A stretch of DNA of 64,000 nucleotides from Treponema sp. (lineage in GTDB: Bacteria; Spirochaetota; Spirochaetia; Treponematales; Treponemataceae). The stretch is taken from NCBI GenBank assembly GCA_022510905.1, contig JAFLSN010000013.1, positions 1 to 64,000 of the forward strand. Reading direction: 5' to 3'. The notes beneath the pieces were generated by a model, which was given only the letters and a program-made list of their open reading frames with translations, was not told the origin of the DNA and ran no database searches. Of the stretch, positions 1 to 8,348 are shown in pieces. Made by a program: the position numbers and the translations under genes. The first letter of the stretch is position 1. Each line of letters starts with the position of its first letter.

Positions 1-366
1 TACGCTTCGCCAAGCGGCGAGATAACGGCGTTCCTTGACCGCTTCTACTGGCAGGGCGAAAAGTTCCTGCGCTTCAAGCCTGCGGCGGCGGTCGTTTCCG
101 CGCGGCGCGGCGGCACTACGGCTGCGCTCGACGTTCTGAACAAATACATCACCTACGCGCAGCAGCCGGTCGTCACTTCGCGCTACTGGAACATGGTGCA
201 CGGCTCGAACCCCGAGGAGGTGCTCAAGGACGAGGAGGGGGTGCAGGTGATGAAGACGCTCGGACGCAACATGGCGTGGATTCTCAAGTCTATTGAGGCG
301 GGCAAGCGCGCGGGCGTGGCGCAGCCGGAATCTGAGAAGAAAATCTTTACCAACTTCATTCGGTAG
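1..366 (+). CDS. Flavodoxin-like NAD(P)H-dependent FMN reductase family protein, 3' end
   Basis: The reading frame is open from the first base and stops at TAG 364-366, giving the last 121 residues; the N-terminal flavin-binding part lies outside the window. The visible segment has the RRGG-T-A-LD-LNKY and SRYWNMVHG blocks that are typical of the C-terminal half of flavodoxin-fold NADPH-dependent FMN reductases. Those enzymes bind FMN and pass electrons from NAD(P)H to quinones or other acceptors in the cytoplasm. The substrate cannot be inferred. The gene is separated from the next one by 130 bases, and no terminator was recognised. Confidence 0.7.
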   Translation, partial: YASPSGEITAFLDRFYWQGEKFLRFKPAAAVVSARRGGTTAALDVLNKYITYAQQPVVTSRYWNMVHGSNPEEVLKDEEGVQVMKTLGRNMAWILKSIEAGKRAGVAQPESEKKIFTNFIR

Positions 367-499
367 CCTCACATCATGCGCACCACATTCCGCGCCGTCT
401 TTGTGCGCGGGGCATGGGATAAAAGCTTTGCTGTGGCATGGGCTTAAAACGCATGCTTATGCTGGTATTTTGCAAGTGCGCCGGTAGAATCATGCTTTC

Positions 500-832
500 T
501 CATGGTTGCAAATGCTTTTTCAGCGATGCGATTAAATCCAGCACGATAAGTTTTTCTTTTGCGCCTAGTCGTTCCATTTCTGTTTGTATCAGCTTCATTT
601 CTGATGAAAGCTTGCTGTTCCTGCCTGGCCCAAGGTCGCCGGTAACGAGGTACTCCACGGACACATCGAGCGCGCGGGCTATCTTTACGGCGTTCTCCAC
701 GGTGGGCGAGGCGGGCGAATCCCTCAGATAATTGTCCAGCGTCCTCCTGCTTATTCCTGTTTTGACGGAAAGCTCTTTTACAAGCATGTTTTTGTATGAC
801 AACTCCGCCTTCAGATTTTCCTTAAAGCCCAT
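500..832 (-). CDS. XRE-family helix-turn-helix regulator
   Basis: A 110-residue protein. Residues about 10-65 form a Cro/CI-type helix-turn-helix (VKELSVKTGISRRTLDNYL as the recognition region, followed by ALDVSVEYLVTGD, the usual end of the domain). The C-terminal 45 residues are charged and may mediate dimerisation. It is divergent from the fkbH-like acylation cluster, with about 90 bases of AT-rich DNA between them that contain the cluster promoter. It is therefore a candidate local regulator of that cluster, and this is inference from position only. No ligand-binding domain is visible. Confidence 0.75.
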   Translation of the reverse strand: MGFKENLKAELSYKNMLVKELSVKTGISRRTLDNYLRDSPASPTVENAVKIARALDVSVEYLVTGDLGPGRNSKLSSEMKLIQTEMERLGAKEKLIVLDLIASLKKHLQP

Positions 833-869
833 GGTATTTACCAGAATACTTAAATTTGCGTAATTGGTA

Positions 870-899
870 TTGATATGTGTGTTATATATGCGTTATAAT
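870..899 (+). promoter_or_regulatory. Promoter of the fkbH-like gene
   Basis: TTGATA (870-875) and TATAAT (894-899) are separated by 18 bases, in AT-rich DNA between the divergent XRE gene and the fkbH-like gene. The -10 is preceded by GCG, and the string TGCGTTATAAT also occurs before the gene pair at 21.1 kb. Confidence 0.55.
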
Positions 900-925
900 C
901 ATTTTATATCTGTTTGATAAGAGTA

Positions 926-2728
926 ATGAAAGTGAATGATTTGTCGTATCTTTCCTATCCGTTCGATTCAGCGCATCTCCTCAAAAAGCGCAAGTCCATA
1001 AAACGGGGGTTGCTTGCCGGGGGCACGGCGTGGCTTGAGAAGCGGATTGCCGTGCTCGGTGGCTCAACCACGCACGACATCATCGAGATGCTCGACCTTT
1101 TCCTGCTGAGCCATGGAATCAGGGCGGAATTCTACGAGAGCGAGTACGCGCAGTACTGGAACGACGTGATGTTTGGCAATCCCGAACTCGCCGAATTCAA
1201 GCCGGACATCATCTTCATACACACGTCGGCGCGGAACATCACGGCGTTCCCGACGGTGCGCGACTCTGCGGAGGCGGTGGACGCGCTTTTGCATGAACAG
1301 TTCGCGCATTTTGAGGCGATGTGGCGCAAGGCGGCACAGACGTACCAATGCCCTATCATACAGAACGACTTTGAGATGCCCTTCTACCGCCTGCTCGGAA
1401 ACCGCGACGCATGGGATTTCCGCGGGCGCGTCAACTTCGTGTCGCGGCTGAACCAGAAATTCTCCGAATACGCGCAGAGCCACGAGAATTTCTATATAAA
1501 CGACATCAACTACATGGCATCGTGCTACGGGCTGCAACGCTGGGCAGACCCTGCCTGCTGGCACCTGTACAAGTACGCGCTCGCCGTTGATGCCATTCCC
1601 GAATTCGCGCACAACCTCGCGAACATCATCAAGTCTATTTTCGGCAGGAACAAGAAGGCGATTGCCTGCGACCTGGACAACACGCTCTGGGGCGGCATTG
1701 TGGGCGACGACGGCGCGGAGAACATCGAGATTGGGCAGGAGACCTCCGCGGGGCAACTGTACAGCGAGTTTCAGACTTACATCAAGGCACACAGGGACTT
1801 GGGCGTGCTGCTCACGGTGAACTCGAAGAACGATGAGGAGAACGCGCTCACGGGATTGAAACGCCCCGACAGCGTACTGAAAAGCGACGACTTCATCATA
1901 ATCAAGGCGAACTGGAACCCCAAGGACAGAAACCTTGCTGAGACCGCGCGGGAGCTGAACATCGGTGCGGACAGCATGGTGTTCATCGACGACAACCCCG
2001 CCGAGCGCGAGATTGTACGCGCTTCCGTGGCAGGCTGCGCCGTGCCGGAGATGACCGCGCCGGAGCGGTACATCACCACGCTTGACCGCAGCGGCTTCTT
2101 CGAGGTGACGCAATTCTCCGCTGACGACCTTGCGCGCAACGAGATGTACCAGACGAACGCGGAGCGGGCGCGGCAGGAGGCAAGTTTCTCCGACTACGGC
2201 GAGTACCTGAAGTCGCTTGAGATGAAGGCGGAGATAAAGCCGTTCGCCCCGCTCTACATGAGCCGAATCGCGCAGCTTACGAACAAGAGCAATCAATTTA
2301 ATCTTACTACTTTGCGCTGCACTCAGGCGGACATCGAGCGCGTGGCGGCCGACGGGAACTGCATCACGCTCTACGGAAGGCTCGCGGACAAATTCGGCGA
2401 CAACGGCGTGGTGTCCGTCGTGTTCGGACACAGGGACGAGACGGACGGGACGCTCTTACATGTTGACCTGTGGCTGATGAGCTGCCGTGTGCTAAAGCGC
2501 GACATGGAGTACGCCATGATGGACTGCCTCGTGGCGGAGTGCCGGGTGCGCGGAATCAGCAGAATCCGCGGCTGCTACTACCCCACGGCAAAGAACAAGA
2601 TGGTGAAGGACTTCTACGCCCTGCACGGCTTTGCAAAGACATCAGAGGATGCGGACGGCAACGCCACATGGGAGCGTGAGATTGACGGATATGAAAACAA
2701 AAACAATGTGATAGAGGTGAATGTATGA
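926..2728 (+). CDS. FkbH-like HAD-IIIC protein (probable glyceryl/acyl loading of a carrier protein)
   Basis: About 600 residues with the three-part build of the FkbH family. Residues 40-230 are an SGNH-like N-terminal region (IAVLGGSTTHD). A HAD-type domain follows with CDLDNTLWGGIVGDDG at about 248-263 (Asp249 and Asp251 being the likely catalytic pair) and a later MVFIDDNPAERE block. The C-terminal GNAT-like domain contains QLTNKSNQFNLTT. Characterised FkbH enzymes dephosphorylate 1,3-bisphosphoglycerate and load the glyceryl group onto an acyl carrier protein. A TTG at 914 is in frame, but ATG 926 with upstream GATAAGAG is the better start. A carrier protein and a membrane acyltransferase lie downstream, which fits loading of an exported acyl group. 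The acyl identity is not proven. Confidence 0.8.
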   Translation: MKVNDLSYLSYPFDSAHLLKKRKSIKRGLLAGGTAWLEKRIAVLGGSTTHDIIEMLDLFLLSHGIRAEFYESEYAQYWNDVMFGNPELAEFKPDIIFIHTSARNITAFPTVRDSAEAVDALLHEQFAHFEAMWRKAAQTYQCPIIQNDFEMPFYRLLGNRDAWDFRGRVNFVSRLNQKFSEYAQSHENFYINDINYMASCYGLQRWADPACWHLYKYALAVDAIPEFAHNLANIIKSIFGRNKKAIACDLDNTLWGGIVGDDGAENIEIGQETSAGQLYSEFQTYIKAHRDLGVLLTVNSKNDEENALTGLKRPDSVLKSDDFIIIKANWNPKDRNLAETARELNIGADSMVFIDDNPAEREIVRASVAGCAVPEMTAPERYITTLDRSGFFEVTQFSADDLARNEMYQTNAERARQEASFSDYGEYLKSLEMKAEIKPFAPLYMSRIAQLTNKSNQFNLTTLRCTQADIERVAADGNCITLYGRLADKFGDNGVVSVVFGHRDETDGTLLHVDLWLMSCRVLKRDMEYAMMDCLVAECRVRGISRIRGCYYPTAKNKMVKDFYALHGFAKTSEDADGNATWEREIDGYENKNNVIEVNV

Positions 2729-2752
2729 CGGGCGGAGGCTTTTATGCGTGCG

Positions 2753-3010
2753 CTACTTGTGGTAATGCGTGCCGCAGAACGCGATGTACACCGCGCCGTC
2801 CTCAATCTTGTAGACAATGCGGTGACGTTCGTCAATCCGGCGGCTCCAGTATCCCTGCAAATCGCCTTTCAGCGGCTCGGGCTTTCCAAGCCCCTCGTAG
2901 CCGTTCCGCTCTATGTCGCGGAGCAGCTCGTTCGCCTTTTTCAGGAGCCGCCGGTCGCCTTGCAGCGCAAGGTAGTCTTCCCATGCGGTGTCCGACCAGT
3001 TCTTCTGCAT
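2753..3010 (-). CDS. yoeB: YoeB-type mRNA interferase toxin
   Basis: An 85-residue protein with the complete Txe/YoeB layout: W-D-AWEDY near the N-terminus, the E-x-PLKGDLQGYWSRRID core, the RIVYKI strand, and a C-terminal HYHK in the place of the catalytic His. YoeB toxins bind the ribosome and cleave mRNA at the A site. The ATG overlaps the last base of the antitoxin stop codon (TGATG), so the pair is translationally coupled. The module sits on the opposite strand between the fkbH-like gene and the rest of the acylation cluster, probably as a later insertion. Confidence 0.88.
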   Translation of the reverse strand: MQKNWSDTAWEDYLALQGDRRLLKKANELLRDIERNGYEGLGKPEPLKGDLQGYWSRRIDERHRIVYKIEDGAVYIAFCGTHYHK

Positions 3011-3261
3011 CAGTCCGCCTCGATAGGCTCATGCGCGGTGAACCGCCCCGCCTCAATGTCGCGGATGCCCGCCCGCAGCCGGGCCTGGTTCTCCGCGCTC
3101 CAGAACGGGTCGCCGGAAATCTCGAAGGGAATGCGGTTCTCGCGCACGGTTATCTTTGCGAACAGGTTTACCGCCGCGGAGACGGTCAGTCCCACGGACT
3201 CGCAGAAGCCCTCGAACGCTGCCTTCGTCCCGTCGTCCATGCGTATGCTTATAGTCGCCAT
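3010..3261 (-). CDS. RelB/DinJ-family antitoxin
   Basis: An 83-residue protein. The N-terminus MATISIRMDDGTKAAFEGFC has the ribbon-helix-helix pattern of RelB/DinJ, followed by LTVSAAVNLFAK and the RIPFEI segment common to this family. The C-terminal part should wrap and neutralise the downstream YoeB toxin. The start at 3261 was chosen over an upstream extension because of the RBS-like GAGG and the well-spaced promoter just before it. Antitoxins of this family usually repress their own promoter, and an inverted repeat overlaps the -10 here. Confidence 0.85.
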   Translation of the reverse strand: MATISIRMDDGTKAAFEGFCESVGLTVSAAVNLFAKITVRENRIPFEISGDPFWSAENQARLRAGIRDIEAGRFTAHEPIEAD

Positions 3262-3262
3262 T

Positions 3263-3309
3263 GTGCTACCTCGTATGCACAGCATAGCACGATGTATGTA
3301 AGAGGGCAA
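3263..3309 (-). promoter_or_regulatory. Promoter and operator of the antitoxin-toxin pair
   Basis: On the minus strand TTGCCC (3309-3304) and TATGCT (3286-3281) are 17 bases apart. The arms GTGCTA (3263-3268) and TAGCAC (3285-3290) form a dyad that spans the -10, as expected for autorepression by the antitoxin complex. Confidence 0.55.
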
Positions 3310-3319
3310 TAGAATCATT

Positions 3320-4174
3320 ATGGAATATGTCAATTTGCGAAACGGAGTACAATTTCCACTAATAGGCCTGGGAACATGGCAGATTACCGACAGGTCGCTA
3401 CTTTTATCCGTGCTGGATAACGCATTCAAAGTCGGATATTCGTTCATAGACACTGCCGCCGCATATTCAAACGAGCTTTCCATAGGAACAACAATCTCAC
3501 GGCTCGGAGTTCCCCGCAGCAAACTGTTCTTGCAAACAAAAGTGTGGAACACAAGCCGGGGTTTTTGGGAGGTGCAGACGGCTTGCAGGACTTCGCTCAA
3601 AAAGCTCAAGCTTGATTATATAGACAGTTATCTTGTCCACTGGCCGGCTTCTCCGAAGCTGCATGAAAACTGGCAGGAACTGAATGCAGAGACTTGGCGT
3701 GGCATGGAACGGCTGTTCGAGGATGGACTTGTCCGTTCAATCGGCGTGTGTAATTTCAAGTTCCATCATCTTGAAGCTTTGGTTGAAACGTGTTCTATCC
3801 TACCAATGACTTTGCAAGCAGAACTGCACCCGGGGCTATCCAGCCCCTCTCTATCGAAGACGCTTACATGGTGCAATAAAAACAATGTCGCGATACAGGC
3901 ATCAAGCCCGCTAGGGAATGGGCAAATACTGCAAAACAATGAAATTCTTGGAATATCTGCGGCTCATGCAAAATCTGCCGCGCAAGTCTGCATTCGATAC
4001 AGCATTCAAAAAGGATTCGCCGCAATTCCCAAGACGGCGCACCCTGCGCGACTCAAAGAAAACATCTCGGTGTTCGACTTTGAGCTTACGGCGCAGGAAA
4101 TGCACCAACTCGATGAATTGCCGTTCTGTGGTGGATTACAACTTGATTCTGATGAGGTGACACAGTTTGGATGA
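3320..4174 (+). CDS. Aldo/keto reductase
   Basis: A 284-residue (beta/alpha)8 reductase of the AKR superfamily. Visible signatures are GLGTWQ near the N-terminus, DTAAAYSNE with the catalytic Asp and Tyr, LQTKVWN with the Lys, YLVHWP with the His, and SIGVCNF. These enzymes reduce aldehydes and ketones with NADPH in the cytoplasm. The stop codon overlaps the start of the transketolase subunit gene, so it belongs to the acylation operon and may reduce an intermediate of the acyl group. The specific substrate is unknown. No clear RBS precedes ATG 3320. Confidence 0.85.
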   Translation: MEYVNLRNGVQFPLIGLGTWQITDRSLLLSVLDNAFKVGYSFIDTAAAYSNELSIGTTISRLGVPRSKLFLQTKVWNTSRGFWEVQTACRTSLKKLKLDYIDSYLVHWPASPKLHENWQELNAETWRGMERLFEDGLVRSIGVCNFKFHHLEALVETCSILPMTLQAELHPGLSSPSLSKTLTWCNKNNVAIQASSPLGNGQILQNNEILGISAAHAKSAAQVCIRYSIQKGFAAIPKTAHPARLKENISVFDFELTAQEMHQLDELPFCGGLQLDSDEVTQFG

Positions 4175-5009
4175 TAATGAAATCTTAAAAAAACTGCGAA
4201 AACAAATTTTTCTCGTCGGCTATGCTGGTGGAATGGCGCATTTGGCTTCCTGTTATTCATGTCTGGAAATACTTTATGCGCTTTACTGCAAGGGTGTCCT
4301 GAACCTTGACCAAGATAGTCTAACAAGAGAAAACCGAGACCGCTTTATTCTGAGCAAAGGACACGCAGGGCTTGCCTTGTATGCCGTGCTTGTAGAACAA
4401 GGGCTTCTGCCACGAGAGGAATTCTATTCCTATCTAAAGCCCGGATGTCACATCGGCGGAGAACCGTGCATGAGGGATTTGGCTTTGGTGGAAGCCTCGA
4501 CCGGTTCTTTGGGGCACGGACTGAGTATGGCACTAGGAATGGCGATTGCTTACAAAACCGACAAAAAAGATGCCCGCGTATTTGTCGTCCTAGGCGATGG
4601 AGAAATTGAAGAAGGAACGGTTTGGGAAGCTGCAATAAGCGCACGGGCATTTATGCTTGATAATCTGGTTGTCATCCTTGACGCAAATGAAATCCAGAAA
4701 ATGGATTCCATTACAAACACCATCAAACTGAACAACTGGCGTGAGAAATGGGAAGCGTTCGGCTGGCGGGTGTTGGAAGTTGACGGTCATGACATCGATG
4801 CCCTCGTTTCCGTACTGACAGAACGAAACAAAACGGGAATGCCGCTTCTCATCATTGCGCACACGGTTAAAGGCAAAGGCGTTTCTGTCATGGAGCATAA
4901 CCCCGCATGGCATTTCAAATTGCCGAATAAAAAGGAACTTGCTGTTTTCAAAAAAGAGCTTGCCATTACGGATGCAGAACTGGAGACTGTATGCAGAGAG
5001 CGTATATAA
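4167..5009 (+). CDS. Transketolase-like enzyme, N-terminal (ThDP-binding) subunit
   Basis: A 280-residue protein that matches the N-terminal half of transketolase. It contains LSKGHAGLALYA, GSLGHGLSMALGMA and the ThDP-Mg motif GDGEIEEGTVWEA. Transketolases transfer a two-carbon ketol unit through thiamine diphosphate. Here the enzyme is split into two genes, as in many anaerobes. The start is a TTG (4167) that overlaps the reductase stop; the nearby ATG is out of frame. Its place in an acyl-carrier cluster suggests a dedicated C2-transfer step rather than the pentose phosphate pathway. A precedent is the transketolase-type glycolyl-ACP formation of naphthyridinomycin-class pathways. The role here is inferred. 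Confidence 0.85.
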   Translation: MDDNEILKKLRKQIFLVGYAGGMAHLASCYSCLEILYALYCKGVLNLDQDSLTRENRDRFILSKGHAGLALYAVLVEQGLLPREEFYSYLKPGCHIGGEPCMRDLALVEASTGSLGHGLSMALGMAIAYKTDKKDARVFVVLGDGEIEEGTVWEAAISARAFMLDNLVVILDANEIQKMDSITNTIKLNNWREKWEAFGWRVLEVDGHDIDALVSVLTERNKTGMPLLIIAHTVKGKGVSVMEHNPAWHFKLPNKKELAVFKKELAITDAELETVCRERI

Positions 5010-5932
5010 GCGCATTGCTGGAACTTGCGGAAAAAGACAACCGAGTCTTTCACATTCTTGCGGACAGTGGAACCGGATTTGACGAGCTTTTCCGCCGTAA
5101 CTTTCCTGACCGCATGCTGAATTTCGGCATTGCGGAAGAAAACATGGTCGGAGCGGCGGCAGGAATGGCAACAGCCGGAAAAATTCCGTTTGTGTATACA
5201 GCCGGAGCATTCCTTGCATACCGAGCTTTTGAATATATCCGCGATGACGTGTGCTTTCAGAATCTGAACGTAAAAATTGTCGGTATGGGAAGCGGGCTGG
5301 CGTGGGGGTCTCTTGGACCGACACATCATACTACGGAAGATATAGCCGTCCTGCGGAGTTTGCCGAATCTGATGATTTTGTCGCCATCTACACCAAGACA
5401 GGTTGCGGAATGCGTGAAAGTAGCATACGACCATATCGGACCGGTGTATATAAGAATTGGCATGAATGACGAAACAGAATTCTTCGAGGAAACCTATGAA
5501 CTTCCCCGGTGCGGGCTTGACATCATGCATGACACGGAATGCGCTTCCGTAGATTACGTTCTTTTTACTACAGGCGCCATCCTTGAAGAATCGGTTGAAG
5601 CCGTGCAAATACTTTCCGCAAACGGAGCGAATACCAAACTGGTTAACGTGCCAGTCATCAAACCGTTTGCCTCGAAATATGCGGCAGAAATCATAAGAAC
5701 TGCAAAGGCTGTTTTTACAGTTGAGGAACACTCGTTATGCGGGGGGCTTGGAAGCATTCTGTGCGAGTGCGTGGCGGAAAATGCTTTTGCCGTGCCTGTG
5801 AAAAGAATTGGTCTTGCCGATGCATTTGCGGCGGGCTATGGAACACAGAGTATGGTTCGGAAGCAGAATAAGCTGGATTCAAAAAGCATTGCGGAAACAA
5901 TATCTGCGTTCATCGGGGGAATGAGCCAATGA
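4991..5932 (+). CDS. Transketolase-like enzyme, C-terminal (pyrimidine-binding) subunit
   Basis: A 313-residue partner of the preceding gene, overlapping its end by 19 bases. It has the pyrimidine-domain signature FGIAEENMVGAAAGMA, in which the Glu activates ThDP, then GSGLAWGSLGPTHH and the PSTPRQVAE block, and a transketolase C-terminal domain with VFTVEEHSLCGGLGS. The two chains together should make one active site. The tight overlap upstream and the four-base overlap with the MaoC gene downstream show strict co-translation with the acylation cluster. Confidence 0.85.
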   Translation: MQRAYISALLELAEKDNRVFHILADSGTGFDELFRRNFPDRMLNFGIAEENMVGAAAGMATAGKIPFVYTAGAFLAYRAFEYIRDDVCFQNLNVKIVGMGSGLAWGSLGPTHHTTEDIAVLRSLPNLMILSPSTPRQVAECVKVAYDHIGPVYIRIGMNDETEFFEETYELPRCGLDIMHDTECASVDYVLFTTGAILEESVEAVQILSANGANTKLVNVPVIKPFASKYAAEIIRTAKAVFTVEEHSLCGGLGSILCECVAENAFAVPVKRIGLADAFAAGYGTQSMVRKQNKLDSKSIAETISAFIGGMSQ

Positions 5933-6354
5933 ACGAATTCACGTATGCAGAGATAGAGATAGGGTATTCGGCATCGTTCACACGGCATATAACCGAGTGT
6001 ATGGAGCATTCATTCCGCGAAATCACTGGCGATGAAAATCCGCTTCACCGCGATGATGACTTTGCCCGCTCCGTCTCCCAGTCTTACAAAAGGCATGTAT
6101 CTTTCGGGCTTCTTACCGCATCCTTGTATTCAACGCTTGCGGGAATGTACTTACCCGGAAAATACAGTCTCATCCATAGCTTTGAGAACATAAAATTCCT
6201 GCGCCCTGTGTACGCAGGGGAAGAGCTTACTGTAAATGGAACGGTACAAGAAAAGAACGATGCGTTGAATCTGATAGTCGTGAAAGCAAGTATCAGAAAT
6301 CAAGACAGAGAAATTGTTTCAAGCGCAAAAATTAAAATCATTGTGCTTGCATAA
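5929..6354 (+). CDS. MaoC-like hot-dog dehydratase/hydratase
   Basis: A 141-residue single hot-dog domain. The block ITGDENPLHRDDDFA carries the conserved Asp, Asn and His of R-specific enoyl-CoA/ACP hydratases, and HVSFGLLTASLYS is the usual central helix. Such enzymes add or remove water at the 2,3 position of acyl thioesters. It is immediately followed by an acyl carrier protein gene, so an ACP-bound substrate is likely. Together with the reductase it could dehydrate a hydroxyacyl intermediate; the pathway is inferred, not shown. Confidence 0.78.
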   Translation: MNEFTYAEIEIGYSASFTRHITECMEHSFREITGDENPLHRDDDFARSVSQSYKRHVSFGLLTASLYSTLAGMYLPGKYSLIHSFENIKFLRPVYAGEELTVNGTVQEKNDALNLIVVKASIRNQDREIVSSAKIKIIVLA

Positions 6355-6393
6355 AATTGCCAGCAATAAACATTTATTTTGATGGAGGAAAAA

Positions 6394-6636
6394 ATGACAA
6401 GAGAAGATGTCTATAAGAGACTGGATGCTGTTTTTCAGGATGTGTTTGACGATGATTCTGTCCATGTCAATGATGCGACCGTTGCGGCCGATGTTGACGG
6501 ATGGGATTCATTCGAGCATATCAACTTGATTGTCGCCATTGAAAAAGAATTTGCCTTCAAAATCCCGATGGGAAAGGTTGTCACTATGAAGAACGTAGGC
6601 GAAATGGTCGATTTGATTCTGAAAATGGGAAAGTAG
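6394..6636 (+). CDS. Acyl carrier protein
   Basis: An 80-residue carrier protein. The start is ATG 6394, eight bases after a GGAGG Shine-Dalgarno; earlier in-frame codons would place that site inside the gene. The attachment motif is DGWDSFEHI, with Ser in a DSF context (DSL in most ACPs), and it should carry phosphopantetheine. The size and acidity resemble DltC and stand-alone carriers that feed membrane O-acyltransferases. It precedes an MBOAT gene, as carrier genes do in Dlt-type operons, and probably receives the group loaded by the FkbH-like protein. Confidence 0.85.
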   Translation: MTREDVYKRLDAVFQDVFDDDSVHVNDATVAADVDGWDSFEHINLIVAIEKEFAFKIPMGKVVTMKNVGEMVDLILKMGK

Positions 6637-6710
6637 GATAGAACATGATATTGCTTTCTTCATTTCTTATAGTGGATTCTTTGCACGGCGCGAATCTTAA
6701 CGTAACTAAC

Positions 6711-6719
6711 GGGGGGGGG
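6711..6719 (+). repeat. G9 homopolymer in the leader of the MBOAT gene
   Basis: Nine consecutive G lie in the 91-base gap between the ACP and MBOAT genes, ending nine bases before the MBOAT start codon and in the place of its ribosome binding site. Slippage would change Shine-Dalgarno strength or spacing. Confidence 0.8.
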
Positions 6720-6727
6720 TAATATAG

Positions 6728-8326
6728 ATGGGGCTTTTTAAGGATTTGCTTACCTCGTTCTTGAAAGAGGCATACAAAAATTTTTCAATTCTCTCGCCGT
6801 ATTTTTACATCGCGCTCACGCTGCTTGTTGTCGTCTATTACACGCTCGCAAAGAAATTGAAGATGCAATGGGTTCTGCTTCTGGCCGCAAGCCTTTTCTT
6901 CTATCTTGTGAACGGACGAAAGGCCGCGCTGTGGATGTTCCTGCCGGTTGCGGTCACGTACTTTGCAGCCCACACGGTGACGCAGCTTGACGGCAAGATA
7001 CGGCCGCAGCTCTCCGCGCTCGTGGTTTTGTTCAACGTGCTGTTCCTCGTTTATTTTAAGGAAGCAAACTTTTTCATCAAGAACGCGAACAGGATTCTGG
7101 GCTTCCTCCACCTTCCGCTACTCGCGCTTGCAAACCGCAAGGCTCCTTTCGGCGTGTCCTACATCACGCTCATGCTAATAAGCTACTATCTTGACGTCTC
7201 ATGGCAGCAGGTGAAACCGCAGAAAAATCCGCTCAAGTTCGTTCTTTACGCGCTCTTCTTTCCAGTAACGACGAGCGGCCCGATTGCCCGCTATACGGAG
7301 GTTGAGAGCCAGCTGCTCGCCGTGCACCGATTCGATTACGAGCGGTTCTGCTTCGGCGTTCAGCGGATTGTGTGGGGCTTTTTCAAGAAGCTGGTGATTG
7401 CGGAGAGAATCGGTGCAATCGTGGGCACGGTTTATGGAAACTGGAGCAATTACGCCGGATTCACGCTCGCGCTCGGACTTCTGCTGTACGCGCTGCAAGT
7501 GTACGCGGATTTCTCCGGCTGCATAGACATGGTGCTTGGCGCGGCAGAGACGCTCGGCATCGCGCTGCCTGAGAATTTCAGGCAGCCGCTTTTCTCAACG
7601 AGCCTGTCGGAGATATGGCGCAGGTGGCACATGACGCTCGGCTTCTGGGTGAAGGACTATGTGCTTTACCCGGTCTTGAAATCAGGCGGAATGCAGAGAA
7701 TGTCCGTGTTCCTCAAAGACAAGCTGGGGAAAAAGAACCGCTACGCCAAGATGATTCCAACTTGGTGCGGAATGGCCGTCACATGGTTCACCGTGGGCTT
7801 CTGGCACGGCGGCGACTGGAAGTACATCTTTGGCGGCGGGCTTTTCTTCTTTGCGATTATCACGGGAGGACAGCTGCTTGAGCCGCTTTTCGCGAGGCTT
7901 CTGCGTCTGCTCCGCGTGAACACGGAGGCTGCAAGCTGGCGGCTCTTCCAGAGGCTGCGCACGTATTTTCTTTTTGCGGCGGTGGTGTCGTTCCAGCGTG
8001 CGGCATCGCTCAAAACCGGGCTTAAGATGTGGCGGCGCGTATTCAAGGATTTCAACCCGTGGATTTTCTTTGACGGCACGCTGTTCAGGCTTGGGCTTGA
8101 CGCGAAGGATTTTTTCGTCATGGTCATAGGGCTTCTGATTGTGCTGCTCGTGTCGAATCTGGAGCAGGGCAGAGACGGCAGGACCCTGCACGTGCGCGAG
8201 GCACTTGCAAGGCAGAACCTTGTGTTCAGATGGCTGATTTACCTGGGGCTTGTGCTCAGCGTGGTTGTGTTCGGCATGTACGGGCCGGGATATAATCCCG
8301 CCGCGTTCATATATTTTCAGTTCTAA
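6728..8326 (+). CDS. MBOAT family O-acyltransferase (DltB/AlgI type)
   Basis: A 532-residue polytopic membrane protein. It shows the MBOAT blocks PFGVSYITLMLISYYLDV, FFPVTTSGPI, YALQVYADFSGCIDM, SEIWRRWHMTL (His301) and VGFWHGGDWKYIFGG, whose His360 is in the position of the catalytic histidine. DltB and AlgI take an acyl group from an intracellular carrier and pass it across the membrane for attachment to surface polymers. The ACP just upstream and the SGNH protein just downstream reproduce the order of Dlt-like and alginate-type acylation operons. The G9 tract in its leader may make it phase variable. Confidence 0.88.
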   Translation: MGLFKDLLTSFLKEAYKNFSILSPYFYIALTLLVVVYYTLAKKLKMQWVLLLAASLFFYLVNGRKAALWMFLPVAVTYFAAHTVTQLDGKIRPQLSALVVLFNVLFLVYFKEANFFIKNANRILGFLHLPLLALANRKAPFGVSYITLMLISYYLDVSWQQVKPQKNPLKFVLYALFFPVTTSGPIARYTEVESQLLAVHRFDYERFCFGVQRIVWGFFKKLVIAERIGAIVGTVYGNWSNYAGFTLALGLLLYALQVYADFSGCIDMVLGAAETLGIALPENFRQPLFSTSLSEIWRRWHMTLGFWVKDYVLYPVLKSGGMQRMSVFLKDKLGKKNRYAKMIPTWCGMAVTWFTVGFWHGGDWKYIFGGGLFFFAIITGGQLLEPLFARLLRLLRVNTEAASWRLFQRLRTYFLFAAVVSFQRAASLKTGLKMWRRVFKDFNPWIFFDGTLFRLGLDAKDFFVMVIGLLIVLLVSNLEQGRDGRTLHVREALARQNLVFRWLIYLGLVLSVVVFGMYGPGYNPAAFIYFQF

Positions 8327-8348
8327 TTTTTTTTCTATGGAGGAAACC

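Noticed and set aside
1064..2431. 455-codon ORF antisense to the fkbH-like gene
   Set aside because: Shadow frame with Val/Arg-rich composition and no domain.
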